From Candidatus Bathyarchaeota archaeon (lineage in GTDB: Archaea; Thermoproteota; Bathyarchaeia; Bathyarchaeales; SOJC01), in NCBI GenBank assembly GCA_023131225.1, contig JAGLZW010000029.1:1-57346 (forward strand): a stretch of 57,346 nt of DNA, read 5' to 3'. Below, piece after piece: positions 50,460 to 57,346 of the stretch (position 1 is the first letter of the stretch; every line of letters begins with the position of its first letter). Under the pieces are notes generated by a model that was not told the origin of the DNA, did not search any database, and worked only from the letters and a program-made list of their open reading frames with translations. Position numbers and translations under genes: made by a program.

Positions 50460-53400
50460 ATGTTAAAAGTGGCAAGGCAAGGTGATGCGAGAGAAGAAAG
50501 CTACTACTCTGCACTAGAAACTTTGTTAAGTGACTTTGCGATTTCCAAACGTAAAAAGGAAATTCGTGTTACTTCTCAACCCAAGAAAACAGATGCAGGC
50601 AATCCAGACTTTAGAGTATGGGATGGAAGGCAAAAAATCGTAGGATATGTAGAAGCAAAAACACCAGACAAAAACCTTGATGATGTTGAAAAGACAGAAC
50701 AAGTGAAACGCTACAGAACCACATTCCCAAATTTCATACTAACAAATTTTTTTGAGTTCAGGTTCTATAGAGGTAGCTCTCTTGTTGATAAAGTAAGAAT
50801 TGCTGACCCTATAGCAATCCATACTTTGAAAGGTATTCCATCAGTTACAAATGAAGAGGCTTTTGAGAACCTATTAGAGAAATTCTTCTCTTTCTCTTTT
50901 CCAAGCATTACGTCAGCTCAACCCCTTGCAGTGGAGTTGGCAAAAAGAACCCGATTTCTACGAGACGAGGTAATTGCTGAAGAATTAAGAGAGGCAGAAA
51001 AGAACGGAATTGGGAAAATAATTGGTTTTTACGAAGCATTCCAGAGATATCTCATTAGGGGATTAACAAAGGAACAGTTTGCGGACTTGTATTCGCAGAC
51101 AATTACATATGGTCTCTTTGCTTCCCGAATGCGTTGTGAAGGAGATTTCAATAGAAGACTTGCAGTTTATGACATTCCCCGTTCAATAGGGATATTAAGA
51201 GAGATGTTTGAGTTTATCTCTTTGGGAGATTTGCCTCCTCAGTTAGAGTGGATTGTTGATGAAATCTCAAACGTGTTAGCAAATGTTGATGTAAAGAAAA
51301 TATTTTCAGAGTATTACCACAACAAAAAAGGAGAAGACCCAGTTTTTCATTTCTACGAGACTTTCTTAGCAGAGTATGATCCCGCAGAAAGAGAAAGAAG
51401 AGGCGTATATTACACTCCCAAGCCAATTGTCTCCTACATAGTTCGCTCACTTGATTTAATTCTAAAAGAAAAGTTTGGTTTGGCAGATGGTTTGGCAAAC
51501 GGTAATGTAACAATTTTAGACCCTGCAGCTGGGACACTCACGTTTATAGCAGAAGCAATCAAGCAAGCGGTTAACGAGTTCACATCAAAATATGGAGAAG
51601 GAGGAAAAGAAGGATTCATCAAAGAACACATAATGAAGAATTTTTATGCTTTTGAATTAATGATTGCTCCTTATGCTATTGGACACGTAAAGATATCATT
51701 CCTGCTTGAGGAGTTAGGGCATAGAATACAGGATGAAGATGTGAGATTCTATCTAACCAATACCCTGGAATTAGAGGATATTGAGCAAACTTCGTTGCCT
51801 GGAATGGCATCGTTGGCTGAGGAAAGCAGAAAAGCAGGAGAAGTGAAGAAGAGAACTCCTATCTTATGCATTCTGGGAAATCCACCCTACTCTGTTAGTT
51901 CTGCCAACAAGTCTGAATTCATTGAAAAGGAGATGGAACTTTACAAAGAAGATGTTCGTGATGAAAAAAATATCCAACCTCTTTCAGATGATTACATAAA
52001 ATTCATCCGTTTTGCTCACTGGAAAATCGAAAAAAATGGAAAGGGGGTAATTGGCTACATCTCTAACAATTCGTATCTAACAGGAATTATACATAGAGGA
52101 ATGAGAAAGGAACTCCTTGAGACATTTGACGAGGTCTACGTGCTCAATCTGCACGGTTCTTCAAGAATTAGGGAGAAAGCACCCAATGGTGGCAAAGATG
52201 AGAATGTGTTTGATATCCAACAAGGAGTCACCATTGCTTTATTTGTCAAGTTCGATGAAAATAAGAAAATGGGAAGGGTTTTCCACAAAGATGTCTGGGG
52301 TCTGAGGAAAGATAAATACAATTACCTGGAAAACTACGATGTAAACACAACCGAATGGACAGAGATTTTTCCCGCCCATCCTTACTATTTCTTTGAGGGA
52401 AGGAGATTTCCAGAAGAAGAATACAAAAAGTTTGTTCCAATTGTTAAAATCTTTCAGAGACATAGCAGTGGTGTAACAACTCACAGGGACCACTTTGTTG
52501 TGGGTTTTCTCAAAAAGGAAATAGAAAATAGAATGAAAGTGTTCACTGGGAACTTTTCAGATGAAGAGGTAACCAAGATTTTGGCTCTGAGAAACACAGA
52601 TGATTTCAACATTGAAACCACCAGACAATCGTCAAGAAACCAGGACTGGAGCGAAGATATCTTACCCTATTCATATCGTCCATTTGACGAGAGATACATC
52701 TGCTACCGCCCAGAAATAATTGATAGGGATAGATATCAAATAATGAGGCATTTCCTGAATGACAATTTGGGCTTGGTGGTGATGAGACAATATTTGTATG
52801 ATTTTGTGAAAATCTACAACTATGTTTTCGCTGTAGACAAATTGTCAGATAGAAGACTTTTTATTAGCAATAGAGGAGCAGGGTTCGTCTTTCCACTATA
52901 TCTCTATCCGAGCGTCAATTCGCATAATCGTAGAGCAAATGTAAGAACAAGTATAATCCAAAAGATTAGCGAGTCTTTCGGAAAAGAAATCCAACCTGAA
53001 GAAATTTTCTTCTATGTTTACGCTGTCTTACATTCTGTCCTTTACAGGAGTAAATTTGGGGAATATCTCAAAATTGAGTTTCCCAGGATACCTTTTACGA
53101 CTAACTCTAAAGTGTTCACTAAAATAGCAAAACTGGGCAAGAAATTGATAGATTTACACCTGCTAAAATCTGAAGAACTACGCAACCCAATTGCTAAGTT
53201 TCAAGGTAAAGGAGATAATTCTGTGAAGAGACCGATGTACAATGAAGAGAAAGGCTTGATTTACATCAATGAGAAACAATATTTTGAAGGAATCGAAAAG
53301 GGTGTTTGGGAATACCAGATAGGGGACTATCAAATTCTATACAAATGGCTTAAAGATAGAAAAGGAAGAAAACTATCACTTGAAGACATAAAGCATTATT

Positions 53401-53531
53401 GTAGGGTGGCAACTGCACTTGCGAGAACAATTGAAATTCAGGATGAAATAGATAAGTTATACCCAAATGTTGAAGAGGACATCATAGAGTTCAAAGAAAG
53501 CAACAAGAATTTAGGAGATTATACGCAATAA
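50460..53531 (+). CDS. Type IIG / type ISP-like restriction-modification enzyme
   Basis: 1023 residues in one polypeptide. N-terminal nuclease region with DFRVWDGRQKIVGYVEAKTP (about 56-75), a D-x-n-E-x-K site. A helical part follows, then an N6-adenine methyltransferase: TILDPAAGTLTF (motif I, about 352-363) and ILGNPPYS (motif IV, about 471-478). A large target recognition region makes up the C-terminal half. It would both methylate and cut DNA, with no separate partner. ATG start. It protects the element or gives it a selfish advantage. GC and codon use are AT-rich compared with the cdh genes. Confidence 0.9.
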   Translation: MLKVARQGDAREESYYSALETLLSDFAISKRKKEIRVTSQPKKTDAGNPDFRVWDGRQKIVGYVEAKTPDKNLDDVEKTEQVKRYRTTFPNFILTNFFEFRFYRGSSLVDKVRIADPIAIHTLKGIPSVTNEEAFENLLEKFFSFSFPSITSAQPLAVELAKRTRFLRDEVIAEELREAEKNGIGKIIGFYEAFQRYLIRGLTKEQFADLYSQTITYGLFASRMRCEGDFNRRLAVYDIPRSIGILREMFEFISLGDLPPQLEWIVDEISNVLANVDVKKIFSEYYHNKKGEDPVFHFYETFLAEYDPAERERRGVYYTPKPIVSYIVRSLDLILKEKFGLADGLANGNVTILDPAAGTLTFIAEAIKQAVNEFTSKYGEGGKEGFIKEHIMKNFYAFELMIAPYAIGHVKISFLLEELGHRIQDEDVRFYLTNTLELEDIEQTSLPGMASLAEESRKAGEVKKRTPILCILGNPPYSVSSANKSEFIEKEMELYKEDVRDEKNIQPLSDDYIKFIRFAHWKIEKNGKGVIGYISNNSYLTGIIHRGMRKELLETFDEVYVLNLHGSSRIREKAPNGGKDENVFDIQQGVTIALFVKFDENKKMGRVFHKDVWGLRKDKYNYLENYDVNTTEWTEIFPAHPYYFFEGRRFPEEEYKKFVPIVKIFQRHSSGVTTHRDHFVVGFLKKEIENRMKVFTGNFSDEEVTKILALRNTDDFNIETTRQSSRNQDWSEDILPYSYRPFDERYICYRPEIIDRDRYQIMRHFLNDNLGLVVMRQYLYDFVKIYNYVFAVDKLSDRRLFISNRGAGFVFPLYLYPSVNSHNRRANVRTSIIQKISESFGKEIQPEEIFFYVYAVLHSVLYRSKFGEYLKIEFPRIPFTTNSKVFTKIAKLGKKLIDLHLLKSEELRNPIAKFQGKGDNSVKRPMYNEEKGLIYINEKQYFEGIEKGVWEYQIGDYQILYKWLKDRKGRKLSLEDIKHYCRVATALARTIEIQDEIDKLYPNVEEDIIEFKESNKNLGDYTQ

Positions 53532-53729
53532 AAGGATGACTTGCAGGTGCATCAAGAAAGCAAAAGCTGGTATCTTTCTCCTTTCTTTCTTGCATCTCGT
53601 TGTGGGCAGAATGTGGACGTTTGTGGCATGAGATGTTTTCTTAAGGGTTGAGAACTCTTCTGGAGTAGCCATTAGCTCTTTTTTCCAGTCTTGCACGGGC
53701 AAATTTACGGCTGGTACGATAGTTTGCAA
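53511..53729 (-). CDS. Possible small protein antisense to the restriction gene end
   Basis: 72-codon frame. The first ~60 codons (MQTIVPAVNLPVQDWKKELMATPEEF) lie outside the restriction gene and have a plausible soluble composition. The end overlaps the 3' end of the restriction gene by 21 bases. No family. It may be only chance. Confidence 0.3.
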   Translation of the reverse strand: MQTIVPAVNLPVQDWKKELMATPEEFSTLKKTSHATNVHILPTTRCKKERRKIPAFAFLMHLQVILLLRIIS

Positions 53730-53766
53730 CGAAATATCTTTGTATTTATTAACTTGAGCATTTAGT

Positions 53767-54072
53767 CATGCATGGCTTCTTGAACTAAAATCTGTTTCAC
53801 TCTTCTCTCTGCTTTGCTATTTGTCGTTGCTTCAAAGTCTCTAAATACCCTCTTGTGAAAAGAGGATACTATGTCTGATGCGTGTTTGACCAGGCCTTGT
53901 TATCTTTGTGGACGAAGAATCACTGGAGCTAATTGGCATTGTCTCCAGTGCAACATCTGCATATGCTTTCTATGCGGAGTCAGCATGAAAGAATATCCTG
54001 CGGCTTGTCCAAAATGCGGAAGAAAGCTCTCCTAAATATGATAACTAGAAGTTTCTTCCACAAGTCATAAAA
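53767..54072 (+). repeat. Copy of the zinc-ribbon gene repeat shared with element 1
   Basis: About 306 bases closely match the minus strand of 34667-34973. The match covers the coding region 53871-54035, about 100 bases upstream and about 35 downstream. Confidence 0.85.
53871..54035 (+). CDS. Four-pair Cys zinc-ribbon protein
   Basis: 54 residues, ATG 53871, TAA 54033-54035. Cys pairs CYLC, CLQCNICIC, CFLC and CPKC as in 34705-34869, with few amino-acid differences (C-terminal part CPKCGRKLS here, CPKCKRKLS there). A double zinc-binding fold is expected. The start has GAGGATACT upstream. Part of the shared gene set of the two elements. Confidence 0.75.
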   Translation: MSDACLTRPCYLCGRRITGANWHCLQCNICICFLCGVSMKEYPAACPKCGRKLS

Positions 54073-54121
54073 ACTGAAGTCAGGTAACGAGATGCTAGTT
54101 AGAAAGGAGAGGGTATCATAA

Positions 54122-54304
54122 ATGCATTGGAAATATGTTTCGTTTGTGTTAGGAATCTCATTGTGCTTGATTGGTGCCTTTTTGATGTTTGAAGGAAATA
54201 TTTTGGGAGAGAACAATACTGGTTGGGCAATTGTGATAGGGATAGTAGGAATCGGCTTAATTGCCACCTCTGGTGTAAGGTTGCTGAAACCCAAGACATC
54301 CTAA
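54122..54304 (+). CDS. Two-helix membrane protein
   Basis: 60 residues with two transmembrane helices (VSFVLGISLCLIGAFLMF and WAIVIGIVGIGLIATSGV) and a short loop GNILGENNTG between them. Similar in style to 57021 and 39705 but with no close identity. ATG start after AAAGGAGAGG (strong site). Confidence 0.65.
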   Translation: MHWKYVSFVLGISLCLIGAFLMFEGNILGENNTGWAIVIGIVGIGLIATSGVRLLKPKTS

Positions 54305-54347
54305 AAGGAAACTTGAATACCCATTAACTACTACCAGTCATAGTATA

Positions 54348-54378
54348 CAGATTACGAAACCTTTATTTTTATAATCTG
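54348..54378. promoter_or_regulatory. Inverted repeat around a TATA-like box
   Basis: CAGATTA (54348-54354) and TAATCTG (54372-54378) form perfect 7-base arms around CGAAACCTTTATTTTTA. A second pair, CTGATT/AATCAG, overlaps to the right. It may be the promoter/operator of the gene at 54539. Confidence 0.45.
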
Positions 54379-54538
54379 ATTTCTGAAAACTTAATCAGTT
54401 GTTTAAAAAAATTGTGGGATAGGGAAAATAGAAAAGGGGGAATTTATCGGAGTATTAGTGGTTTTTCTTTTTTCTACAAATTTGGCACAAATGTTAAGTT
54501 TTCAGAGCACTTAAAAACAAGAGAGCGTATCAAACTTG

Positions 54539-54898
54539 GTGAAAATTACTTTCAAACCGTGGGAAGAAGTGATAATTCACGAATCACTTCGCTACTCTCT
54601 AGAAGATCTGATAAAGAACCAAAGCTTGGGTGTCCAACCTGGAGGGCTTGCATCACCACTAAGATGGGCGGAGGGGGTGGCTTTCAATTCTCAAAGTATG
54701 CCACCGACTAGAGAAGTTGTTAGGGAGCAACTTGAAGGTAAAATACATTGGACTTTGGTGACGTGGGCTTTAATGCCGCAATACAAGAACGTAATACCAA
54801 TAGAAGACATAAATGCAAAAATACCTGTGATTAATGTAACGGCTAACGTTATTTTCTGTGAAGTTGTAAAAGAGTTAAAGAAGCAAATACAAGAGTAG
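54539..54898 (+). CDS. Element 2 protein of unknown function
   Basis: 119 residues from GTG 54539 (TTG 54536 is also possible). Alpha/beta, soluble: ITFKPWEEVIIHESLRYSL, a Gly/Pro loop QPGGLASPLRW, and ending in a helix VVKELKKQIQE. No family recognised. A clear hairpin terminator follows its stop. Confidence 0.55.
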   Translation: MKITFKPWEEVIIHESLRYSLEDLIKNQSLGVQPGGLASPLRWAEGVAFNSQSMPPTREVVREQLEGKIHWTLVTWALMPQYKNVIPIEDINAKIPVINVTANVIFCEVVKELKKQIQE

Positions 54899-54930
54899 GG
54901 GTTTTTCGCCAATAAACCCCTTCTTTTTTC
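54897..54930 (+). terminator. Hairpin terminator after the 54539 gene
   Basis: AGGGGTTT (54897-54904) pairs perfectly with AAACCCCT (54914-54921), with a 9-base loop, followed by TTCTTTTTT. An unusually bacterial-like intrinsic terminator. Confidence 0.7.
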
Positions 54931-54941
54931 TAACGTTAGAA
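54916..54941 (+). repeat. Pyrimidine run + CTAACGTTAG palindrome (copy 2)
   Basis: CCCCTTCTTTTTT is followed by the 14-base palindrome TTCTAACGTTAGAA (54928-54941). The same unit is at 30046-30074 and 56207-56229. Confidence 0.6.
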
Positions 54942-55333
54942 ACTTTACACAAGAAAAATAAGGGATACCCGTTCATTGTTTTTGTCGACAAAGAATAGAT
55001 CTTTCGGCATATTTTAAAAATAGCTCGTAACTTTTGTATAGTTGAAACAGAAATATTCTTGATGTTGTATAATTATTTTGACGAAGGGGAGTTGGTTGTG
55101 AAACCAGGGGAAAATGCGCATGAATTATGCATGCAATCGTGACATTTCACTAACATCAGCCTAACGGGAACGCGCGTGGTTTACTTGTCTGTCTCGTGCA
55201 CGACGTATCAAAAATGCACATATCTGCACGTAATATGCAAAGAAATTCAATATAGAAGATTCTTTCACAAATTTTAAATGTGGTCACCATACATTCCTAA
55301 ATAGTATAATTTTGAAAGAGGGGAGGTGATAAA
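54942..55333 (+). other. Intergenic region before the secreted protein
   Basis: 392 bases with no gene seen. Palindromic ATGCAT-containing stretches occur near 55117-55133 (GCGCATGAATTATGCATGC) and TGCACATATCTGCACG near 55214. The promoter of the next gene may be CAAATTTTAAATG near 55268. GAGGGGAGGTGAT just before 55334 is a very strong ribosome-binding site. Confidence 0.4.
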
Positions 55334-55831
55334 ATGAAAAAGATGTTATCAGCAGCGCTTCTGACGTGCATTGTTGCGTTTCTCACGCTATCGACCCCAG
55401 TGCATGCAACGCCACCTACAACCGTGTCAGGAACTGTTAACTACACATTTTCTGTCGAAGAGATGAGGGAGGCTGATGGCAACCTGTTCCTTTACGCAAT
55501 AGAGTGGGAGGACTGGATGGGAGACTTCGAAGGAACTGCGGAGGCTTTCTTCAGAGTAGAGGTGTTTTCCTCGGCGGGCTTTTGGAACGTATGGCTTCGA
55601 AGTACTTTTACTGGTATTGTGAACGGCGAATCGGGCACCCTGGTTATCCAGCTTGTTGGTAAGAAGCCATTGGGTGAGGATTGGTATGGTCAGTGGGTGA
55701 TCATCAACGGCGAAGGCGGTCTGGCGGATCTCCGTGGGCAAGGAACATGGGGAGGACCAGGATGGCGATCGGACATAAAAATTCCTGGGGACCCGGATCT
55801 ATGGTATGAGGGACAGATACACTTCGATTAG
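55334..55831 (+). CDS. Secreted beta-rich protein (DUF3224-like)
   Basis: 165 residues. Signal peptide: KK, then a hydrophobic core MLSAALLTCIVAFLTL, and a cleavage-like VHATPP near residue 25. The mature part repeats beta strands with EGTAEAFFRVEV, GIVNGESGTLVIQLVG and GEGGLADLRGQGTW, resembling the DUF3224 / allene-oxide-cyclase-like barrel. Ligand unknown. Strong AGGGGAGGTGAT site before the ATG. The sequence is more GC-rich than its neighbours, so it may be a recent cargo gene. Confidence 0.72.
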   Translation: MKKMLSAALLTCIVAFLTLSTPVHATPPTTVSGTVNYTFSVEEMREADGNLFLYAIEWEDWMGDFEGTAEAFFRVEVFSSAGFWNVWLRSTFTGIVNGESGTLVIQLVGKKPLGEDWYGQWVIINGEGGLADLRGQGTWGGPGWRSDIKIPGDPDLWYEGQIHFD

Positions 55832-56206
55832 GAAGTAATCTTAAGCCAGCCACGCGTGCGCTATGTTGCCAGGCTAATAAGCACGGAAAGACAGGGTACA
55901 ACAGCGATAAAAGACGCAAATTTCTAAAGAAACCATGTTCTCCAAAGAAATCCTAATAGAAGCCTGGAAATAGGGCACTTTTTTTACAGTTTCCCATGCT
56001 TTTACATCATAGTAGCGCATGCATTTTTCCTTTGCTTTCTGCTTTCCTATGTCCAGATTGCCACATGGAGGAGCATGGAAAAGGTCTAAAGTGACACAAC
56101 GAATCAAGCGAAATCTCAGAATGAAATGTTCCTCTCGCGATCATTGGAATCGTGTTCCAGTAAACAAGATTTTCATCAATTTTAACGGTGTTAACTTTCA
56201 TTTTAC

Positions 56207-56229
56207 CTCTTCTTTTTTCTAACGTTAGA
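56207..56229 (+). repeat. Pyrimidine run + CTAACGTTAG palindrome (copy 3)
   Basis: CTCTTCTTTTTT directly before TCTAACGTTAGA (56218-56229). Matches the copies at 30046 and 54916. Confidence 0.6.
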
Positions 56230-56264
56230 GTTTTTTCGTCAGCATACAGACCAGAGGTTTGTAT

Positions 56265-56307
56265 GTTGAACCTGTTGAACTAGTTGAACTATAACATTTA
56301 TTTATAG
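56265..56307 (+). promoter_or_regulatory. Phased 9-bp repeat + AT-rich box (module A)
   Basis: GTTGAAC begins at 56265, 56274 and 56283, exactly 9 bases apart. TATAAC-ATTTATTTATA begins at 56290, 25 bases after the first repeat. A hairpin GAAGAG-AAAG-GCTCTTC follows at about 56322. Confidence 0.7.
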
Positions 56308-56424
56308 TATCTTAAATGAAGGAAGAGAAAGGCTCTTCTATGCACAAACAACCGTTCACTTCCCAATATGCACCCTACTAAGAAGTGGAAGGGAAAGCAG
56401 AAGAAAGATAATGAACCTAACACT

Positions 56425-56467
56425 GTTAAAGCTGTTAAAACGGTTAATGTATAACATTAATTTATAC
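56425..56467 (+). promoter_or_regulatory. Phased 9-bp repeat + AT-rich box (module B)
   Basis: GTTAAA begins at 56425 and 56434 and GTTAAT at 56443, 9 bases apart. TATAAC-ATTAATTTATA begins at 56450, again 25 bases after the first repeat. A hairpin CTCTTCT..AGAAGAG follows at once. Confidence 0.7.
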
Positions 56468-56662
56468 TCTTCTAGATGGAGAAGAGAGAGAGGATGCTTG
56501 TTACCAAAACTATCCTTTTGGTAAATAATTTTGGCAAACCATAGTTTGACAAGTAGAAACACCATTGTTTACCATTGGTTTGGTTCTTAGTAAACGCTTT
56601 AGTGTGAACTGAATGGGTATTGAAGCATAAACGACCCCTTTTCTCTCTCTATTTAGAATATT

Positions 56663-56703
56663 ATGAATAAATGTTATACTGTGACAACTTTGATAATTGT
56701 GAC
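56663..56703 (-). promoter_or_regulatory. Phased 9-bp repeat + AT-rich box (module C, inverted)
   Basis: On the minus strand GTCACA begins at 56703 and again at 56685 (18 bases apart), with ATCAAA in the middle position at 56694. TATAAC-ATTTATTCATA begins at 56678, 25 bases after the first repeat. Downstream sequence CTAAATAGAGAG resembles that after module A. It faces modules A and B. Confidence 0.65.
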
Positions 56704-56752
56704 ATGGACAAACGTAAAGGTTATTCTCCCGCGACGTTGCCAAACGACAACG

Positions 56753-56962
56753 TTACTCTCTATTCTTCACAAGCAGGACAAGCCCAATCAATCCTAACAA
56801 CACGAGAGGAAAACCCAACAGAGCATAGAGGGATATTTGAAACGCTATGTTGCCATGAATGACTGTGGCACTTCTCATCACTGGTGGCAACGCAACCCAG
56901 CAGAAGAGAGAAACTAAGCCTACAACAACAAGCAACGCGAACGCGGGTTTTGGATCCGCCAT
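56753..56962 (-). CDS. Two-helix membrane protein conserved in both elements
   Basis: 69 residues. Starts MADPKPAFALLVVVGLV and has a second helix ALLGFPLVLLGLIGLVLLV. Paralog of 39705-39920 in element 1, with most differences conservative. Opposite orientation relative to the integrase compared with element 1. A structural or membrane component of the element family is a reasonable guess. Confidence 0.75.
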   Translation of the reverse strand: MADPKPAFALLVVVGLVSLFCWVALPPVMRSATVIHGNIAFQISLYALLGFPLVLLGLIGLVLLVKNRE

Positions 56963-57020
56963 TCAAGTCACACAGCTAATCACACGTTATTTCCTTTTCC
57001 TATACTCTTATTTTCATATT

Positions 57021-57212
57021 CTATACTTCCAAAAAATTATATGCGATTGATCCACTTAATACCATTGCAAAGAATGCTGTTAAGCCTACTATCAATAAAG
57101 GTAGATCTTGAGTAATAGCACTGTGAAGAGTCAATGCTATAAATACACAGGCTAAGAAGAAACTTATACCAAAGACAATGAAGAAGAAAGACTTTTTTAA
57201 CATTTTAAACAT
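57021..57212 (-). CDS. Two-helix membrane protein
   Basis: 63 residues. Basic start MFKMLKKS and two transmembrane helices (FFFIVFGISFFLACVFIAL and LPLLIVGLTAFFAMVLSGSIAY). No family recognised. ATG at 57212 after AGGAGATG. Upstream of the conserved two-helix gene, same strand, and probably in the same transcript. Confidence 0.6.
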   Translation of the reverse strand: MFKMLKKSFFFIVFGISFFLACVFIALTLHSAITQDLPLLIVGLTAFFAMVLSGSIAYNFLEV

Positions 57213-57332
57213 CTCCTGTTTCTATTTTATTTAAAAAATTTTCTATTCACTTATCCTCACTCATGGAGACCTAATTCATCGCTCACTCTTTAGGCTGCAT
57301 CCAACAGACTCATTGGATAAGCTTTTGTCCAT

Positions 57333-57346
57333 CGGGGGGGGGGGGG
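57333..57346. other. Terminal G run
   Basis: Fourteen G residues at the very end. This looks like a sequencing or contig-end artefact. Confidence 0.7.

Larger units (their letters stand above)
55832..56752. other. Long region without protein genes, rich in repeats
   Basis: About 920 bases. No protein gene is convincing. It contains the third CTAACGTTAG unit (56207-56229) and three phased repeat modules (A at 56265, B at 56425, C inverted at 56703-56663). Hairpins follow A (GAAGAG..CTCTTC) and B (CTCTTC..GAAGAG). A replication origin, control region or small-RNA locus is possible. Confidence 0.5.
46168..57346. mobile_element. Element 2 (left part; right end outside window)
   Basis: From the integrase to the window end there are no housekeeping genes. 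It has an integrase, small Cys-rich, basic and membrane proteins, a winged-helix regulator with operator, a type IIG restriction enzyme, and a secreted protein. It shares a zinc-ribbon gene (inverted), a two-helix membrane protein and the phased repeat module with element 1. No flanking direct repeat was found. The right boundary is unknown. Confidence 0.7.

Noticed and set aside
56368-56454. 28-codon lysine-rich ORF (MHPTKKWKGKQ...)
   Set aside because: Its second half is exactly the phased GTTAAA repeat of module B, so the repeat explains the sequence better than a protein.
57333-57346. Terminal run of 14 G
   Set aside because: Most simply a sequencing or assembly end artefact; no biological reading.
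1-57346. CRISPR arrays, rRNA and tRNA genes, complete insertion sequences
   Set aside because: Looked for by eye on both strands; no regular spacer array, no cloverleaf with CCA-type acceptor and no DDE transposase was found.

Overview
The window looks like an archaeal chromosome segment, most likely from the Bathyarchaeia (Bathyarchaeota/MCG) or a close relative. This lineage call is an inference. It rests on archaeal-only families (UPF0147, UPF0148, methanogen-type thymidylate synthase, F420-dependent methylene-H4MPT dehydrogenase Mtd), an archaeal-type CO dehydrogenase/acetyl-CoA synthase operon (cdhA, B, C, D, E), F420 proteins (FrhB family), frequent GTG/TTG starts and T-rich terminators. 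No rRNA, tRNA or CRISPR array was found. The last 14 bases are a G run and are probably an assembly artefact.

Host region, about 1-29915. It opens with a cut-off HD phosphohydrolase, thymidylate kinase, UPF0148/UPF0147 genes and an iron-uptake pair (DtxR-like regulator fused to FeoA, then FeoB). A truncated ZIP transporter, a COG2509 flavoprotein and a fused ADP-forming acetyl-CoA synthetase/GNAT protein follow. Next come genes of one-carbon and electron metabolism. mtd, metF and metV lie on the minus strand. Divergent from them is a GltD-ferredoxin-MvhD fusion followed by an FrhB protein. Thymidylate synthase, a radical SAM protein and a RACo-like corrinoid activator come after. cdhC-cdhD-cdhE are on the minus strand. 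Together these supply the methyl branch (Mtd, MetFV), the carbonyl branch (CdhABCDE), corrinoid repair (RACo), nickel loading (two CooC ATPases) and an outlet for acetyl-CoA as acetate plus ATP (ACD).

Element 1, 29916-41315. An integrative element of about 11.35 kb is bounded by a perfect 49-bp direct repeat. The repeat is the 3' end of cdhB, so the element splits cdhAB from cdhCDE. Its tyrosine recombinase ends inside the right repeat. Cargo includes an ABC-type ATPase with a PIN-like nuclease, HEPN-type proteins, a channel-like membrane protein, and many small zinc-ribbon, basic and membrane proteins. A decayed second integrase sits near the left end.

Host again, 41257-46128: cdhB, cdhA and two cooC genes, with a ferredoxin remnant between the cooC genes.

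Element 2, about 46168 to the window end (right boundary not seen). It has a zinc-ribbon tyrosine recombinase, small plasmid- or virus-like genes, a winged-helix regulator over a palindromic operator, a one-polypeptide type IIG restriction-modification enzyme, a secreted beta-rich protein and several two-helix membrane proteins. It shares with element 1 a 54-residue zinc-ribbon gene (about 300 bp, inverted), a 70-residue two-helix membrane protein, and a promoter-like module. In that module three 9-bp-phased repeats sit exactly 25 nt before an AT-rich box. The two elements therefore seem to belong to one family of small archaeal integrative plasmids or viruses.
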